A stretch of 57,710 nt of DNA from Clostridia bacterium (GTDB taxonomy: Bacteria > Bacillota > Clostridia > Oscillospirales > Acutalibacteraceae), in assembly GCA_017435665.1 (NCBI GenBank), contig JAFSEP010000029.1:1-57710 (forward strand), in the 5' to 3' direction. This document shows positions 35,306 to 46,500 of the stretch, piece after piece. The first letter of the stretch is position 1. Each line of letters begins with the position of its first letter. The notes under the pieces are model-generated. The model worked only from the letters and a program-made list of their open reading frames with translations, was not told where the DNA came from and did no database searches. The position numbers were made by a program, and so were the translations under genes.

Positions 35306-35854
35306 TTATTCTGTTATATCAAATTCCTTATAGACTTCACCCTGAAGGTTCTTCCAGATAAACTTGCCGTTATCCAGAATCATATAGCTGTGAGGTGAAT
35401 TTTCCTTCGGGATTGATACCGAGCCGGGATTGATATAATACTTTGAGTCAAACTCCCTTACAACGGGAATATGTGTGTGCCCGTGAAGAAGGATATCACC
35501 CTGCTTGAGCATAGGCGGATTGTCTGTATTATGGATATGACCGTGGGTTGCGAAAATCATTCTGTCACCCTCGGAGATAATACAGTAATCGGCAAGAATG
35601 GGAAACTCAAGCACCATCTGATCCACCTCAGTATCACAGTTTCCTCTGACACAGAGCAGCTCCTCTTTTATTTCGTTGAGCATTGAGATAACCTGCTTAG
35701 GAGCATATCCCTCAGGTAAATCGTTTCTCGGCCCGTGGTAAAGAATGTCTCCGAGAATAAGCAGCTTATCCGCTTTTTCTCTCTTGTATGCTTCAAGCAG
35801 TTGCTGACAATACAGAGCTGAACCGTGTATGTCGGAGGCAATCATAAGCTTCAT
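35306..35854 (-). CDS. yfcE: Metallophosphoesterase, YfcE phosphodiesterase type
   Basis: A 182-aa calcineurin-like phosphoesterase. The metal motifs are SDIHGS (about 7-12), GDILYHG (about 35-41), GNCD (about 71-74), THGH (about 103-106) and GHTH (about 124-127), all intact. YfcE hydrolyses phosphodiester bonds of small substrates in vitro; its cellular substrate is not known. It lies 12 bases downstream of an unknown membrane-protein gene on the same strand, so the two are an operon. Confidence 0.9.
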   Translation of the reverse strand: MKLMIASDIHGSALYCQQLLEAYKREKADKLLILGDILYHGPRNDLPEGYAPKQVISMLNEIKEELLCVRGNCDTEVDQMVLEFPILADYCIISEGDRMIFATHGHIHNTDNPPMLKQGDILLHGHTHIPVVREFDSKYYINPGSVSIPKENSPHSYMILDNGKFIWKNLQGEVYKEFDITE

Positions 35855-35866
35855 AAGAGAACCTCC

Positions 35867-37645
35867 TTATTCGGCTGTAATCTTCTCTGCATCGATTATC
35901 TGCTTATCGCTCTTTTCGGCAGTAATTTTAACCTTATCACCCTTGTTAAGGATAACAACCGTTTCGTTGTCCCCTGCTTTTACGCAGTAGTAAACCTTAC
36001 TACCCTTGAGTCTTACATAGTAATAGCTGTCACCGCCGATAACTGCAGTTCTGATATCGGTAATTTCACCCTCAACGGTTTCTGTCTCGTCGGTAACATC
36101 TTCGCCGTTCTGGATATCGTTTTCGATATCCTCAATGTCCTCAATGTCAACCTTGATGTTAATACCGTTTTCCTTGAGCTTTGCAATATAGTTTTCAGTA
36201 CATTCAGCTATTGTCGTACCTGTAACAACAACCTGATACTGCTCAACGTTAACCATTGCATACATCTTAACAAGACTTGCATCATCCTTGAGAGACATAA
36301 AGTATGTGGGCTGTCCGTTAATGTTGAGAAGAAGCGGGAAGGTTGCCTTATACTTATAATTCTGCACAGCACCCTGAGCTGAGTTAGCTGCAGAATATTC
36401 CTTAGCACCCGAAATCTCATAGAAATTGGCTTCCTTTGTTCTCATATTCACAAGAACAAAGCCGATGATAGCTTCGTCACTACCTGCTGACGTAACACCT
36501 GTATAAAGATAAACGTCATCATTGATTGCAAGATAGTTTGAGCCCTCAGTTGCATTCTTAACACCTGTCTGACCGATTATTGAGTTCCAGAAGCCGTTTG
36601 CATAGCGTCCGTAGTAATTATACTGTTCAACAAGGAGCGCAGGTGAATAAATACCGTCAAGCCACTGGAGAGAAGAATCTGTCTTGATTTCGTCTATTGT
36701 GTATTCCTTACATTCACCCGTTACGGCATCCATAAGAATTGTTCCTATTACGTCTGTACCGCCGAAAATGCCTATTGTCTTATCAAGAACGGGGCAAACC
36801 CAATAGGGATTTCCTGCTTCGTTAATTTCAAATGTTGCGGTGCCGAGAAGATATGTGGGATAGTTGAAACGAAGATGTCTTGCAACATTTCTGTTAAAAT
36901 ACTCGTGACTTGAGTATCTCATATATTTACCTTCTTCAAGCATAACAAGCTCTGCCTTCTGTGTAACCATATCTACTACAATATAGCCGGGCAAGCCTGC
37001 TGATGTGTTCTTGAGCCACTTGAAAACGTCGCCGTACATAAGTGTTGTGAGCTTAACGGGCTTGTTTCCGTAGTTGATCTGAGTAAATTCTGTTGCAACC
37101 TCGAACTGTGAAACCTTACCGATTGAAGCAAGGTCACCGAGAGTTCTCTTTGCAAGAGTAGCTGCTGCAGCATCGTCAAGAACAGGAACTGCGCTGAAAT
37201 CTACCTCCTGAATATCTGAAGCAAAGCTCTTGCTTTCGTCAACTGTTATAATTTTACTGTAAGAATCAGCTCTGAAGAAAACTGATGAAGCTGCAAATGC
37301 AATACCGATAAAAACTGCTGCAACCACTGCAATCACAGCAGGCACGATGCTCATTTTCTTCACATAGCCGATATATTCAGGTTCTTTAAATGCACCCGAA
37401 AGCACATAAAGCGCCGCAACATAAATACCGATAACAACTGCGAAGAATTCATACATTTCCATTGCCTTTATGTTAAAAGCCGGAAGCATAAAATAATAAG
37501 CAACAGCTCCGCCCACAAGTGCAAGAATAACTGCGATTATGTTTTTAACTGCCGCATTTTTGGGGTAAAGTATAACGGCTTTGCTTTTCTTTTTACCATT
37601 TTCACCGCCCTGTCCGCCGGTGAAATCAACTTTAATAGGGTCCAT
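35867..37645 (-). CDS. Membrane protein of unknown function with large extracytoplasmic domain
   Basis: A 592-aa protein I cannot assign to a family. After a soluble N-terminus (residues 1-30) there are about four hydrophobic segments (about 33-130: IIAVILALVGGAVAYYFMLP, FFAVVIGIYVAALYVLSGAF, VPAVIAVVAAVFIGIAFAAS). Then comes a large domain of about 380 residues with motifs such as GLPGYIVVDMVTQKAELV and GTDVIGTILMDAVTGECKEY, which look like two PepSY-like or related repeats. The C-terminal 90 residues (ITDIRTAVIGGDSYYYVRL, ILNKGDKVKIT) resemble an OB-fold. An acidic linker precedes them. It has its own promoter and is followed by yfcE. Confidence 0.6.
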   Translation of the reverse strand: MDPIKVDFTGGQGGENGKKKSKAVILYPKNAAVKNIIAVILALVGGAVAYYFMLPAFNIKAMEMYEFFAVVIGIYVAALYVLSGAFKEPEYIGYVKKMSIVPAVIAVVAAVFIGIAFAASSVFFRADSYSKIITVDESKSFASDIQEVDFSAVPVLDDAAAATLAKRTLGDLASIGKVSQFEVATEFTQINYGNKPVKLTTLMYGDVFKWLKNTSAGLPGYIVVDMVTQKAELVMLEEGKYMRYSSHEYFNRNVARHLRFNYPTYLLGTATFEINEAGNPYWVCPVLDKTIGIFGGTDVIGTILMDAVTGECKEYTIDEIKTDSSLQWLDGIYSPALLVEQYNYYGRYANGFWNSIIGQTGVKNATEGSNYLAINDDVYLYTGVTSAGSDEAIIGFVLVNMRTKEANFYEISGAKEYSAANSAQGAVQNYKYKATFPLLLNINGQPTYFMSLKDDASLVKMYAMVNVEQYQVVVTGTTIAECTENYIAKLKENGINIKVDIEDIEDIENDIQNGEDVTDETETVEGEITDIRTAVIGGDSYYYVRLKGSKVYYCVKAGDNETVVILNKGDKVKITAEKSDKQIIDAEKITAE

Positions 37646-37678
37646 AGCAACGACCTTCCTTTCTTATTGCTTTACTTG

Positions 37679-37708
37679 ATTATACATCATCTGCTCATAT
37701 TTTTTCAA
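37679..37708 (-). promoter_or_regulatory. Promoter of the membrane protein-yfcE operon
   Basis: On the minus strand TTGAAA (37703-37708) and TATAAT (37679-37684) are 18 bp apart, 34 bases ahead of the start codon. Confidence 0.65.
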
Positions 37709-37756
37709 TACGTAATTATTAACGTTTTCATTAAGAAATATACTATAAGATATTCA

Positions 37757-37781
37757 GCCCTGTGCCTATGAGACACAGGGC
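37757..37781 (-). terminator. Hairpin after the 1768-aa gene
   Basis: An 8-bp stem (GCCCTGTG/CACAGGGC, 9-base loop) lies 20 bases past the stop. The minus-strand tail is not T-rich, so termination may be inefficient. Confidence 0.45.
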
Positions 37782-37800
37782 CGTTGTTTTGTTATGAAAA

Positions 37801-40800
37801 TCAGAGCTTAATGCCTATCTTTGCAAGGATATTCTTGAAGAAGTTGATGATTGAGTTAATGAAGTTCATAAATATTGAAGGCTCCTTCTCAACCTTATCC
37901 TCCTGACCGGGAATTACGTGCTTATCAAACTGAGCTGTTGCTGTTGCCACGTATTCACCTGTCATCTTATCCTTTGAGCAAACAATCTGCCACTCTCTGA
38001 AGGTGTAGGTGTAAACTTCGGTCTGATTCTTACCGGGTACACCGTTATATGCGGTTGTGATATCGGAATGCTTAACATTTTCAACAATCTTTTCATCACC
38101 GTTACCGTCAATATAAGTAACCTTATAAGTCTTTTCGACCTTCTTGTAAACTGCTACGAGAGCAAGCTCCTTAACGTAGCCCTCCTGAGTCTCGTAACCC
38201 TCATCACCGGGCTTCTTGCTGAAGTCGAAGCCGTAGCCCAGATAATCGAGCATTGCCTTTGTTTCAGCTACCTCTGCCTCAACGTTTTCATATTCATATC
38301 CGCCGTAAGTCCAGCCGAGGAATTCGAAGGTATGAACATCCGTTTCGTGCTTGATGGGATCCTCGGGTCTTTCAACCTTGCTGCCATAGGTGTATTCAGC
38401 AGGTCTTGTAAGTCTCTCGCCGTTATCGTCATAGAAGGTTACTCTGAACATTCTGCCTGCTGTGAGAATCATCTCCTCAATCTCACCGCAGACTGAGCAT
38501 ACACGGTACTGGTAGCCGTCCTCTGTCTGAGTGGGAAGCTTTTCTACTACCCAATCATTCCAGGTATGGCTTGCAGGTACATCAGACTCCCAGACTACAA
38601 CCCAGTTCTTACATGCTTCACAGTACTGCTCATTTCTTGCAGGTCTTACGCATGTTGCGGGATATTCCACTATCTCACCTACGAGAGTATGGCTGCCTGT
38701 GGGTTCGATAACCTCTGTGAACTTATGTGTATGGTCATACTGACATGTGTATTCAATCTTACCTGCTGTTACGCAGTCGGGCTTAACGATAATCGTGCCG
38801 TTGTCATAAGCGTGACCTGTCTTTGAAAGAACCTTTTCCTGAGTTGCGTCACAGTAATAGCACTTCATTGTAACCTTACCGTCTGTGATACAAGTGGGAG
38901 CTACCTTTGTGCCTGCAACCTCAACTATGAAGCTGTGCTCAAGTGCATCTACTGCTTCTGTGTATGTGTCACCGCAGTTTTCACAAGTATATGTGATTTC
39001 ACCTGCTTCACCGCACTTAGCCGGAGTAGTAACCTCTGAGGTATACTTATGACCGAGCTTGTTTATTGTGTTTGTCTCAACCACAGTCTGACAAACCGGA
39101 CAAGAAACGATTGCGTGACCGTCTTCTGTGCAGGTTGCCTGCTTGAAGTCGAGCTTGAGCTGATGCCCCTTTGCAGGAACGTCATATGTGTAAGTAACAC
39201 CGCAGTCGTGCTCAGCCGTACACTTGAATACAAGCTTACCTGCTGTATCACAGGTTGCTTCAACTGAAGCCTCTGTATCCTTAACGAAGTTATGCTCGCC
39301 TGTGGGAGCAAGGGGAGCTGTTTCTGTTACACCACAATTATTCTTACAGGTTCTTGTAAGTTCGCCTGCTTCAGTTTCTGTTGCTTCCTTTGTTTCTTCC
39401 CATTCGCCCCAGTCGTGACCGAGAGGATCGCTTGTCGTGATAGTGTATGAATGTCCGCAAGCGCAACTGTAAACCGTCTTTGCACCTATTGTGCAGTTTG
39501 CAGGAATGTCTTCTGTTGTGTATGTGTGTCCTGTTGCAGGAATTATGATTTCCTGCTCATCACCGCAAGCGCAAGCTGTCTTATAGCTGCCTGTCTCTGT
39601 GCAGCTTGCTTCAACCCTTGAGCCCTCAACCTCTGTATAGCTGTGGCTGAGCATGGGGATCTTATAAGATTCGATTTCTTCGCCGCACTTACCGCATACC
39701 AGCTTCACATAGCCTGTCTCTGTGCAGGATGCATCCTTAGTGTCAAGTGTAAGCTCGTGGCCTGTTGCAGGAATTGTTTCCACATAGTTCGCATCGCAGT
39801 CTGTATGAGTTGTACATACCCAAGCCTGTGAACCGGCTGTATCACAATCGGGAGCAACATACTCACCCTTTACAAATGAATGAGCGCCTGTTGCAGGAAT
39901 TGTTGCATATTCGGGAGCAGCATTACATACTGTACAGTATCTTACTAACTGACCGTTTTCGGTTGCCGTTGCAGCACTAATAACCTGCCAATTATCAATA
40001 TAGCTGTGTCCGTTGGGGACTGCTGTTGCCAATTCATATCTGTCGCCACAATCTGCGCAGATATAAAGTGAAATCTGAGGTGTTGTACAGGTTGCCTGTG
40101 TGACAACTGTACCTGTGCCATAGTTATGTTCGTTGGGAACCCCTGTTATGATTGTGTAAGTATGAGTTGCATCATTCTTACAAGTCCATGTTTCTGTGGG
40201 AGCTTCTGTGCAGGTTGCCTGAGTTTCTGCTGTCTTCTCATAGTCGTGACCGAGCTTGGAAGTGACAAATTCTCTTGTGCTGTTACAGATTGTACAGATT
40301 TCTGCATCTATACCTGTTTCGGTACATGTAGCTGCCTTTGTGTTTGCAGCATTCTCGGTCCAATTATGTTCAAGGGCATCGGTCTGTCTTGCTTCGCTTG
40401 CGATGCCGCAAACCGTACAAGTTCTCTTTTCAAGGCCTTTTACCCCACAGCTCGCCTTTTCAACCGTTGTCCAATCGCCGTAGCTATGCACGCCTGTGGG
40501 TTCAATTGAACGGTATTCGTCTTCACCGTGACAAACTGAACATTCTCTCTTTTCGGTTCCGTAGTTGCTGCAGGTAGCTTTTTCAACAACTGTCCATTCT
40601 TCAGGAATGGTATGAACTCCTGTGGCAGGAGTAGCTGTTATCTTTTCATATCCGCAGTTATATGCACATGTTTCCTTTACATAACCTGCTGTTGCGCAAG
40701 TGGGAGCAAGAGTTGTTGTTGAGATAAGGTGATTATCCTTTGCAGGTAGCTGCTCTGAATAACTTGCAAACCAACAAGTTGTACATCTCTGAACGGTATA

Positions 40801-43107
40801 ACCCTTTGACATACAAGTGGGTGCAACTACTGTCTTTGCGCCCCATGTGTGATCTGTGGGATATTCAAATCTGTATTCTGTCTTATTGCAAATTTTACAA
40901 GTCTTTGTATATACACCTGTTTCGTTACACTTTTCTTTATTAACGAGTTCTACTTCCTCGCCCCAATCATGTTCACTTTCTTCTGTGTATGTTTCAAAAC
41001 TGTTTTCATCAATAGCGCCGCAGATAGAACAATAGGTTGCCTTTAAGCCTGCTGTACCGCAGGTTGCATCAATAATTTTCCTCTTTGTTGTTTCCCATGT
41101 GTGACCTGCTGTGTCGCCGTTAGCAACTGTGTAAGAGTGGTCACAACCGGTACATTCATATAATGTTGAACCGTCTGTTGTACAGGTTGAATCAACTGTT
41201 GTTTCAGTGTAAGAGTGATTTGTTCCCGTGAACTGAGCTGTAAATACAAGGTCATCTGTTACATATGAGCAAGCACTTGTGTTTTGATCCCATTTATCAA
41301 ATATATAATGCTTGTCTGCATCATAATCCTTTTCAGGTGTTGCGGGAACAGTAACTGTGTCACCGTATTCAACGAAGTGATAACCGTCTTTTATAATAGC
41401 ACCTTCATCGTCAAGGAAGAGAACAACATACTTGTTCTTTTCAAGATTTGCAACAGCATTGTTAATTGCATCTGCATAATCGTCAACCATATACTGCTGA
41501 GAATAGCGCAATCCTCTCACTACTGCCTCTAATGCACGAGTCAGAGCCATTCTTGAAGCTTCTGTATATTTTGCCTCATATTCTGTTTCATCTGTGTGCT
41601 TTTCTGCTTCTAAGATCGCCGCATCAACATCTGAATAATCAGCAAAATGCTCTTCGGTATCATATACGGCAGTATATGCAACATTTGAGATTCCCATTAC
41701 AGGAAGCGTATCCGAAGGTCCGTATATATTATCGGCATTTGCCCAATGCGAGAAAGTATAAGTGTAATCACCGTCGGCAGATGTTACCGTTTCGGGAATT
41801 GTGGGTGCCACAACCGGCAATGAATAATAAACACTGGCAGTTTCAGTAACATTTACATTAGAGGAGTTCTTATATGTAAATGCTGCGTTATGCTGGTCAG
41901 CCTGCCATGCGGCATACCATGTTAAATCGGAAACCATAGTCGTTCCTGATACTAACGATGTCACATTGGTGGGAACATTATTTGTTGCATATGAATCCTC
42001 GTAATCCGTTGTGTAAAAGCCCTTAAGCGAAAAGCCTGTGCGCACTGCATCAGGTGTGCTGCCGAAAGTATTTCCGTATTGTTTTGTTGTGGTGGCAGCA
42101 GTATTGCTTAATGCACCGCCGTTTGCATCTAATGTATATGTGTATTCAGGATCGTTAAGAGTGACAGTTCTGTTCAAATAAACACTTCCGTATTTAGCCT
42201 GAACATATACATTTTTGTAGTCCGTTGACCCGCTTATCTGTGCAGAAGATGTTGTTGTTAAAACGCCTGTTGACGAATTGAGAGAAACACCTGATATATT
42301 TGTTGCTGAAGAGGAAAGTGCTGTTGTGGGGTTAGTTGCTGAAAGATAGAATGTGGGGTCATATGACATACGAACACCATACTGGTCATAAACACCGGCT
42401 GTATATGTGTTTGTTATATTACTTTCCCCCGTCTTAGGAATTGTAATTGATGTTGCACCTGAGAGAAATTTCACTTCACTTGCAGTAGGAGCACCATCAT
42501 ATGCATTAGAGGAATTGGTAGTAGTACTTGTACCATCGCCAGAAGCACTTACCTTGTTGCCGGCAATATTAACTGTAATAAGAGCTACACCACCCAGCCA
42601 AGTCTGAACATGTGAACCCGCTTTTCCGCTCCATAAAGTGAATGTCGTATCCGTCGAGAAAGTTGATGATGTACTAACTTCAACTTGGGTAAGATACCAT
42701 TCTGTGATATCGGTAGAGCTACCATAAATATGCAAAACTATACTAGTAGGTATACCATCCATTTGAGCTGTACATGAATTAGAACCCTCAGTCTGTACAT
42801 GAGTATTACATGTCTTTGAGCCTGTTGAAGAAGTACCACCACTCAAACTAACGATATAAGTGCCTGTCGAACCATCTTGCTTGGTATAAGTTACCTTCAT
42901 ACCGCTTTTATCGTCCTCAGATGTTCCACCGGTATATTCACCACCATTGTCATCATCTTTATTGATAACATCATAGGAAAATCTGACATAATACTTTCCT
43001 GCCGTAGCGGCCTCAGCCTTAAACTCCGGCACAACAAACACTAAGCTTGTGAACACCATAAGCAGAGATAAGAAAACTGATAAGCCTTTTTTGAAAATTC
43101 GTCTCAT
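37801..43107 (-). CDS. Giant secreted Cys-rich repeat protein I (about 23 C/CxxC/H modules)
   Basis: A 1768-aa exported protein. Signal peptide at residues 1-34 (MRRIFKKGLSVFLSLLMVF, AEAA cleavage region). The first 450 residues are Ser/Thr-rich with one InlB-type (Listeria-Bacteroides) repeat. About 23 modules of 37-48 residues follow, each with the pattern TC-x(4)-G-x(5)-C-x2-C ... GH, for example ATCTETG, CTICN and SKLGH. Near the end are two more InlB-type repeats (FLGWTYGG) and an amphipathic tail (INFFKNILAKIGIKL). There is no LPXTG. Three Cys plus His per module suggests metal binding or disulfide staples; neither is shown. AGGAGG precedes the ATG. Confidence 0.75.
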   Translation of the reverse strand: MRRIFKKGLSVFLSLLMVFTSLVFVVPEFKAEAATAGKYYVRFSYDVINKDDDNGGEYTGGTSEDDKSGMKVTYTKQDGSTGTYIVSLSGGTSSTGSKTCNTHVQTEGSNSCTAQMDGIPTSIVLHIYGSSTDITEWYLTQVEVSTSSTFSTDTTFTLWSGKAGSHVQTWLGGVALITVNIAGNKVSASGDGTSTTTNSSNAYDGAPTASEVKFLSGATSITIPKTGESNITNTYTAGVYDQYGVRMSYDPTFYLSATNPTTALSSSATNISGVSLNSSTGVLTTTSSAQISGSTDYKNVYVQAKYGSVYLNRTVTLNDPEYTYTLDANGGALSNTAATTTKQYGNTFGSTPDAVRTGFSLKGFYTTDYEDSYATNNVPTNVTSLVSGTTMVSDLTWYAAWQADQHNAAFTYKNSSNVNVTETASVYYSLPVVAPTIPETVTSADGDYTYTFSHWANADNIYGPSDTLPVMGISNVAYTAVYDTEEHFADYSDVDAAILEAEKHTDETEYEAKYTEASRMALTRALEAVVRGLRYSQQYMVDDYADAINNAVANLEKNKYVVLFLDDEGAIIKDGYHFVEYGDTVTVPATPEKDYDADKHYIFDKWDQNTSACSYVTDDLVFTAQFTGTNHSYTETTVDSTCTTDGSTLYECTGCDHSYTVANGDTAGHTWETTKRKIIDATCGTAGLKATYCSICGAIDENSFETYTEESEHDWGEEVELVNKEKCNETGVYTKTCKICNKTEYRFEYPTDHTWGAKTVVAPTCMSKGYTVQRCTTCWFASYSEQLPAKDNHLISTTTLAPTCATAGYVKETCAYNCGYEKITATPATGVHTIPEEWTVVEKATCSNYGTEKRECSVCHGEDEYRSIEPTGVHSYGDWTTVEKASCGVKGLEKRTCTVCGIASEARQTDALEHNWTENAANTKAATCTETGIDAEICTICNSTREFVTSKLGHDYEKTAETQATCTEAPTETWTCKNDATHTYTIITGVPNEHNYGTGTVVTQATCTTPQISLYICADCGDRYELATAVPNGHSYIDNWQVISAATATENGQLVRYCTVCNAAPEYATIPATGAHSFVKGEYVAPDCDTAGSQAWVCTTHTDCDANYVETIPATGHELTLDTKDASCTETGYVKLVCGKCGEEIESYKIPMLSHSYTEVEGSRVEASCTETGSYKTACACGDEQEIIIPATGHTYTTEDIPANCTIGAKTVYSCACGHSYTITTSDPLGHDWGEWEETKEATETEAGELTRTCKNNCGVTETAPLAPTGEHNFVKDTEASVEATCDTAGKLVFKCTAEHDCGVTYTYDVPAKGHQLKLDFKQATCTEDGHAIVSCPVCQTVVETNTINKLGHKYTSEVTTPAKCGEAGEITYTCENCGDTYTEAVDALEHSFIVEVAGTKVAPTCITDGKVTMKCYYCDATQEKVLSKTGHAYDNGTIIVKPDCVTAGKIEYTCQYDHTHKFTEVIEPTGSHTLVGEIVEYPATCVRPARNEQYCEACKNWVVVWESDVPASHTWNDWVVEKLPTQTEDGYQYRVCSVCGEIEEMILTAGRMFRVTFYDDNGERLTRPAEYTYGSKVERPEDPIKHETDVHTFEFLGWTYGGYEYENVEAEVAETKAMLDYLGYGFDFSKKPGDEGYETQEGYVKELALVAVYKKVEKTYKVTYIDGNGDEKIVENVKHSDITTAYNGVPGKNQTEVYTYTFREWQIVCSKDKMTGEYVATATAQFDKHVIPGQEDKVEKEPSIFMNFINSIINFFKNILAKIGIKL

Positions 43108-43185
43108 TTTTAATTTCCTCCTTGAGTGAAATCATCTATGTAATCGGTTGTGATCATTATACCGTTATTCCGAGGTTAGGGGGGA

Positions 43186-43352
43186 TAAGCCTCGCCTGAA
43201 AGGAGAGGTGGCAGCCGTAAGGCTGACGGAGAGGTTCCTAAACAACGCCTGCGGCGTTGGAACTGTTCAAAGAATATCCCGGTGCGAAGCTCGCACCGCT
43301 TTGATACCTCTCAGTCACTTCGTGACAGCTCCCCTTTCAGGGAGAGCCCGAA
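43186..43352. repeat. MITE-like palindromic repeat, copy 1
   Basis: About 165 bp with imperfect terminal inverted repeats. The left arm contains CCTGAAAGGAGAGGTGGCAG; the right arm, read in reverse, contains CCTGAAAGGGGAGCTGTCAC. Internal small hairpins are GGTGCGA/TCGCACC and CAACGCC/GGCGTTG. No ORF lies in it. It abuts the -35 region of the 1768-aa gene, whose -10 (TATAAT, 43156-43161) lacks a recognisable -35. The rest of 43108-43557 holds no gene; a terminator follows at 43476. Confidence 0.65.
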
Positions 43353-43475
43353 AGCATTTCTGCACAATTACCCTATCATATAATGATACATATTAACTAT
43401 ACACCATTTCTCAAAATATTTCAATGCTAATTTAAAGATTTAATTTATTTTTTTAGATTTTTTCACACAAAAATA

Positions 43476-43503
43476 TCACCCGTGAGCCGAAGCTCACGGG
43501 TGA
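43476..43503 (-). terminator. Terminator of the 2621-aa gene
   Basis: A perfect 12-bp stem (TCACCCGTGAGC/GCTCACGGGTGA) closing on TTCG in the minus-strand RNA, followed by TATTTTTGTG. Confidence 0.85.
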
Positions 43504-43557
43504 TTAAATTTGTTTGGCTTTTTAGCTTCTCAGCTTTTAGCCGAGGAACACTCAATC

Positions 43558-46500
43558 TTAGTAAATATAACCGCAGTTGCCGCAATCACAGCAAGTGTAG
43601 CTCTTGAAGATTGAGCGAAGAAGGTTAGTGAACCATCTCTTAATCTTACCGAAGAATGTGTCAGCGTGGCATACGCAACGGCAAACTGTCTTTGAGAAGG
43701 AGTTGAGCTTAACTGAGCCCTTACCGTCCTTAACTACGAGTGTACCTGAAAGGTCGTCATAACCCTGCTTGGATACGTTTACTCTGTAGCTGCCGTCTGT
43801 TACAACATCCTTTGCGAAGTAAGCCTTACCCTTTGAATTTGTTACAGCTACTGTTACCTGGAGATCGCCGAGGTAAATTGAAACTGATGCGCCTTCAACG
43901 GGGTTGCCGTTTGAATCTGTTACAGTTACGATGATAGCATTTGAATCTGCCATACCCTGAGTAACTGTCTTTGTCCATGTGTCACCGCAAACAGAGCATA
44001 CATATGTTACCATAACCTTGCCGTCAGCAGTTGTTGTACGGTTGGTTTCCTTATATGTGTGACCTGTTGCTGCGCTTGTGTATGTTACCCACTCATATCC
44101 GCAAACATTACATGTGTATGCTGTTGATGCGGGATTTGCGCAATCAGCGGGAGTGCTTACACTTGAAGCATTTGCTGAGTGCTTAACAGCTGTAAATCTT
44201 GCATAAACTGTTACATTTGCGTTAACTGTTGCATTGAAGTCATATGCAACACCGCCCTCTGTTGCTGTGTACCAGCCTGCAAATACATAGTGGTATACAG
44301 AGTTGTGAGCCTTTTCAGGAGCTGCCTCGGGAACTGTTGCTGTGCCGCCTTCAGTAACAGTCTGTGTGAAGATTGTCTTTGAGCCTGTTTCGCTCTTGAA
44401 GGTTACATAGTATGTCTTAATGCCCGGGTTAGCCTTGAACTCAGCAGAGTATGTTACGTTGCCTGTTACTGCAGGAATTGCATCTGCTGCATAGATGTTA
44501 GTGCCATCTGACCAGCCGAGGAATGTGCTGTTGAGAAGTACCTGATCCTCGGGAGCAACAACCGTTGCACCGTAAGTGTATTCCTTAGAGGAGATAATCT
44601 TACCTGAGTTGTTAACAAATTCTACTGTGTAGGTCTTTGTAACAGCCTTGATGTTAGCATAGATTGTTGTGTTGCCTGTGATATCCATGGGCAGCTTGAG
44701 AGCCTTGCCGCTTGCATCAGTCCATGAGAGAACATATGTTGTCTGTTCAACGTCCTCAGGAATTTCGATAGTGGGAAGGTCTGACTTGCGCAGCTGAGCG
44801 CCGTCCTTGAGGATAATAGTTGATGTTGCACCGTTGAATGTGTCAACAACTGTTACAACGTATGCTGTTGTGGGAGTTGTGTCTGTGTAAGTGCCACCGC
44901 AGCGTGAGCACTTGTATGTGAACTTAGTTACGAAGTTGCCGTTCTGTTCAACTATTTCTTCCTTAACAAGCTGATAGTTGTGACCGAGTGCGGGAACTGT
45001 CCTTCTTTCTTCTGCGCCGCAAACCTTTCCGTTTGCATCCTTATTTGTACAGGTTCTTACCTTATAGCCTTCATCTGTACAATTTGCATCAACCTTATTC
45101 CATTCTGAATATGAGTGGTTATCTGCATCGATAGCAATTACGTCAATGTATGTCTCGCCGCAGACTGTGCACTTGTAAACGCCTTCGCCTACCTTTGAGC
45201 AGGTTGCAGGCTCGTTTGTCTTAACAAGAGCACCCTGAGTATGACCGCCCTTTGACGGGATTGCTTCTGTCTTGAGTGTTACGCCGCAGACTGTACATTC
45301 GATGTGCTTTGAGCCGTCCTCTGTACAATTTGCCTTCTTATCAACGATCCAGTCGCTTTCCTTGTGACCGAGTGCGGGAATAATTACTGTGCTGTCGGGC
45401 TTGAGCTCACCGCAAACTGAGCAGTAAATAGCCTTTGAGCCGTTTGTATCACAATCAGCTTCTGTGATAATTGTGTATTCTGTGTTCCATGTGTGTTCGC
45501 CTGTTGCTTCGTCACCTTCAGAAACCTGAACGTCACCGCAACGTGAGCATGTCTTTGTGATAACACCGTCTTCAACGCAAGTTGCATCTGTCTCAACTGT
45601 TACATAATCGTGACCGAGAGCAGCGATACCGCCTGTTACGATTACTGTTGCATCGCAGTTCTTACACTTGAATACGCCGTCACCTGCATCTGTACAGTTA
45701 GCAGCCTTGATTGTCTTAACGAGAGTTGTTGAAGCCTCGTGTGCACCGAAGGCGCCTTCCTCTGTGATTGTATCTTCACATCTTGTACATGCGTATGTTA
45801 CTGTTCCACGTGTTTGACAGTCACCCTTTGTTTCTGAGAGCTTTTCGCCCTTTTCGTGACCGAGAGCAGGAATAACAACTTCCTTAGTTGCTGTGCAATC
45901 TGTGCCGCCGCACTTGTAAACTGTAAGTCCGTCTGTTACACAGTCAGGAGCCTTTGAAGCATCTTCATCGATGATGTTGAATACGTGGTCGCCTGTTGCC
46001 TTGATTACCTTTTCTTCCTTATAATCGCAGCGTGAGCATTCCCATAATTCGTAACCGTCTGTGTTACATGTTGCTTCCTTCTTGCTTTCTTCGTCAAGAA
46101 CAAGGTTGTGACCGAGAGCAGGAATTATCTGAGCATCCTTTGTTACGTCACATCTTGAGCAATGAATTGACTGTGAGCCTGCTGTTACGCAGTCAGCAGC
46201 CTTATCAACTGTGTATTCTGCATCCCAAGCGTGACCGAGCTTTGTAAGTCTGTCAACGATCTTGATTTCAACATCGCAATTCTTACATGCCTTGATTGTG
46301 TATGCGTCGTCTGTACAGGTTGCGGGATACTTTGTCTCTTCCCAATCGTGGCCGTCAAGGTTGCCCTCCTGGCTGAGAACCTCACCGCAAAGCTTACATA
46401 CTACCTTAGTAAGTGTGCTGCCTGTGCATTCGCTTTCAATAGTGATTGTTTCCCTCTGATCTTCGGGATGGTTGAGAGCAGGATCACCGTCTACGGTTTC

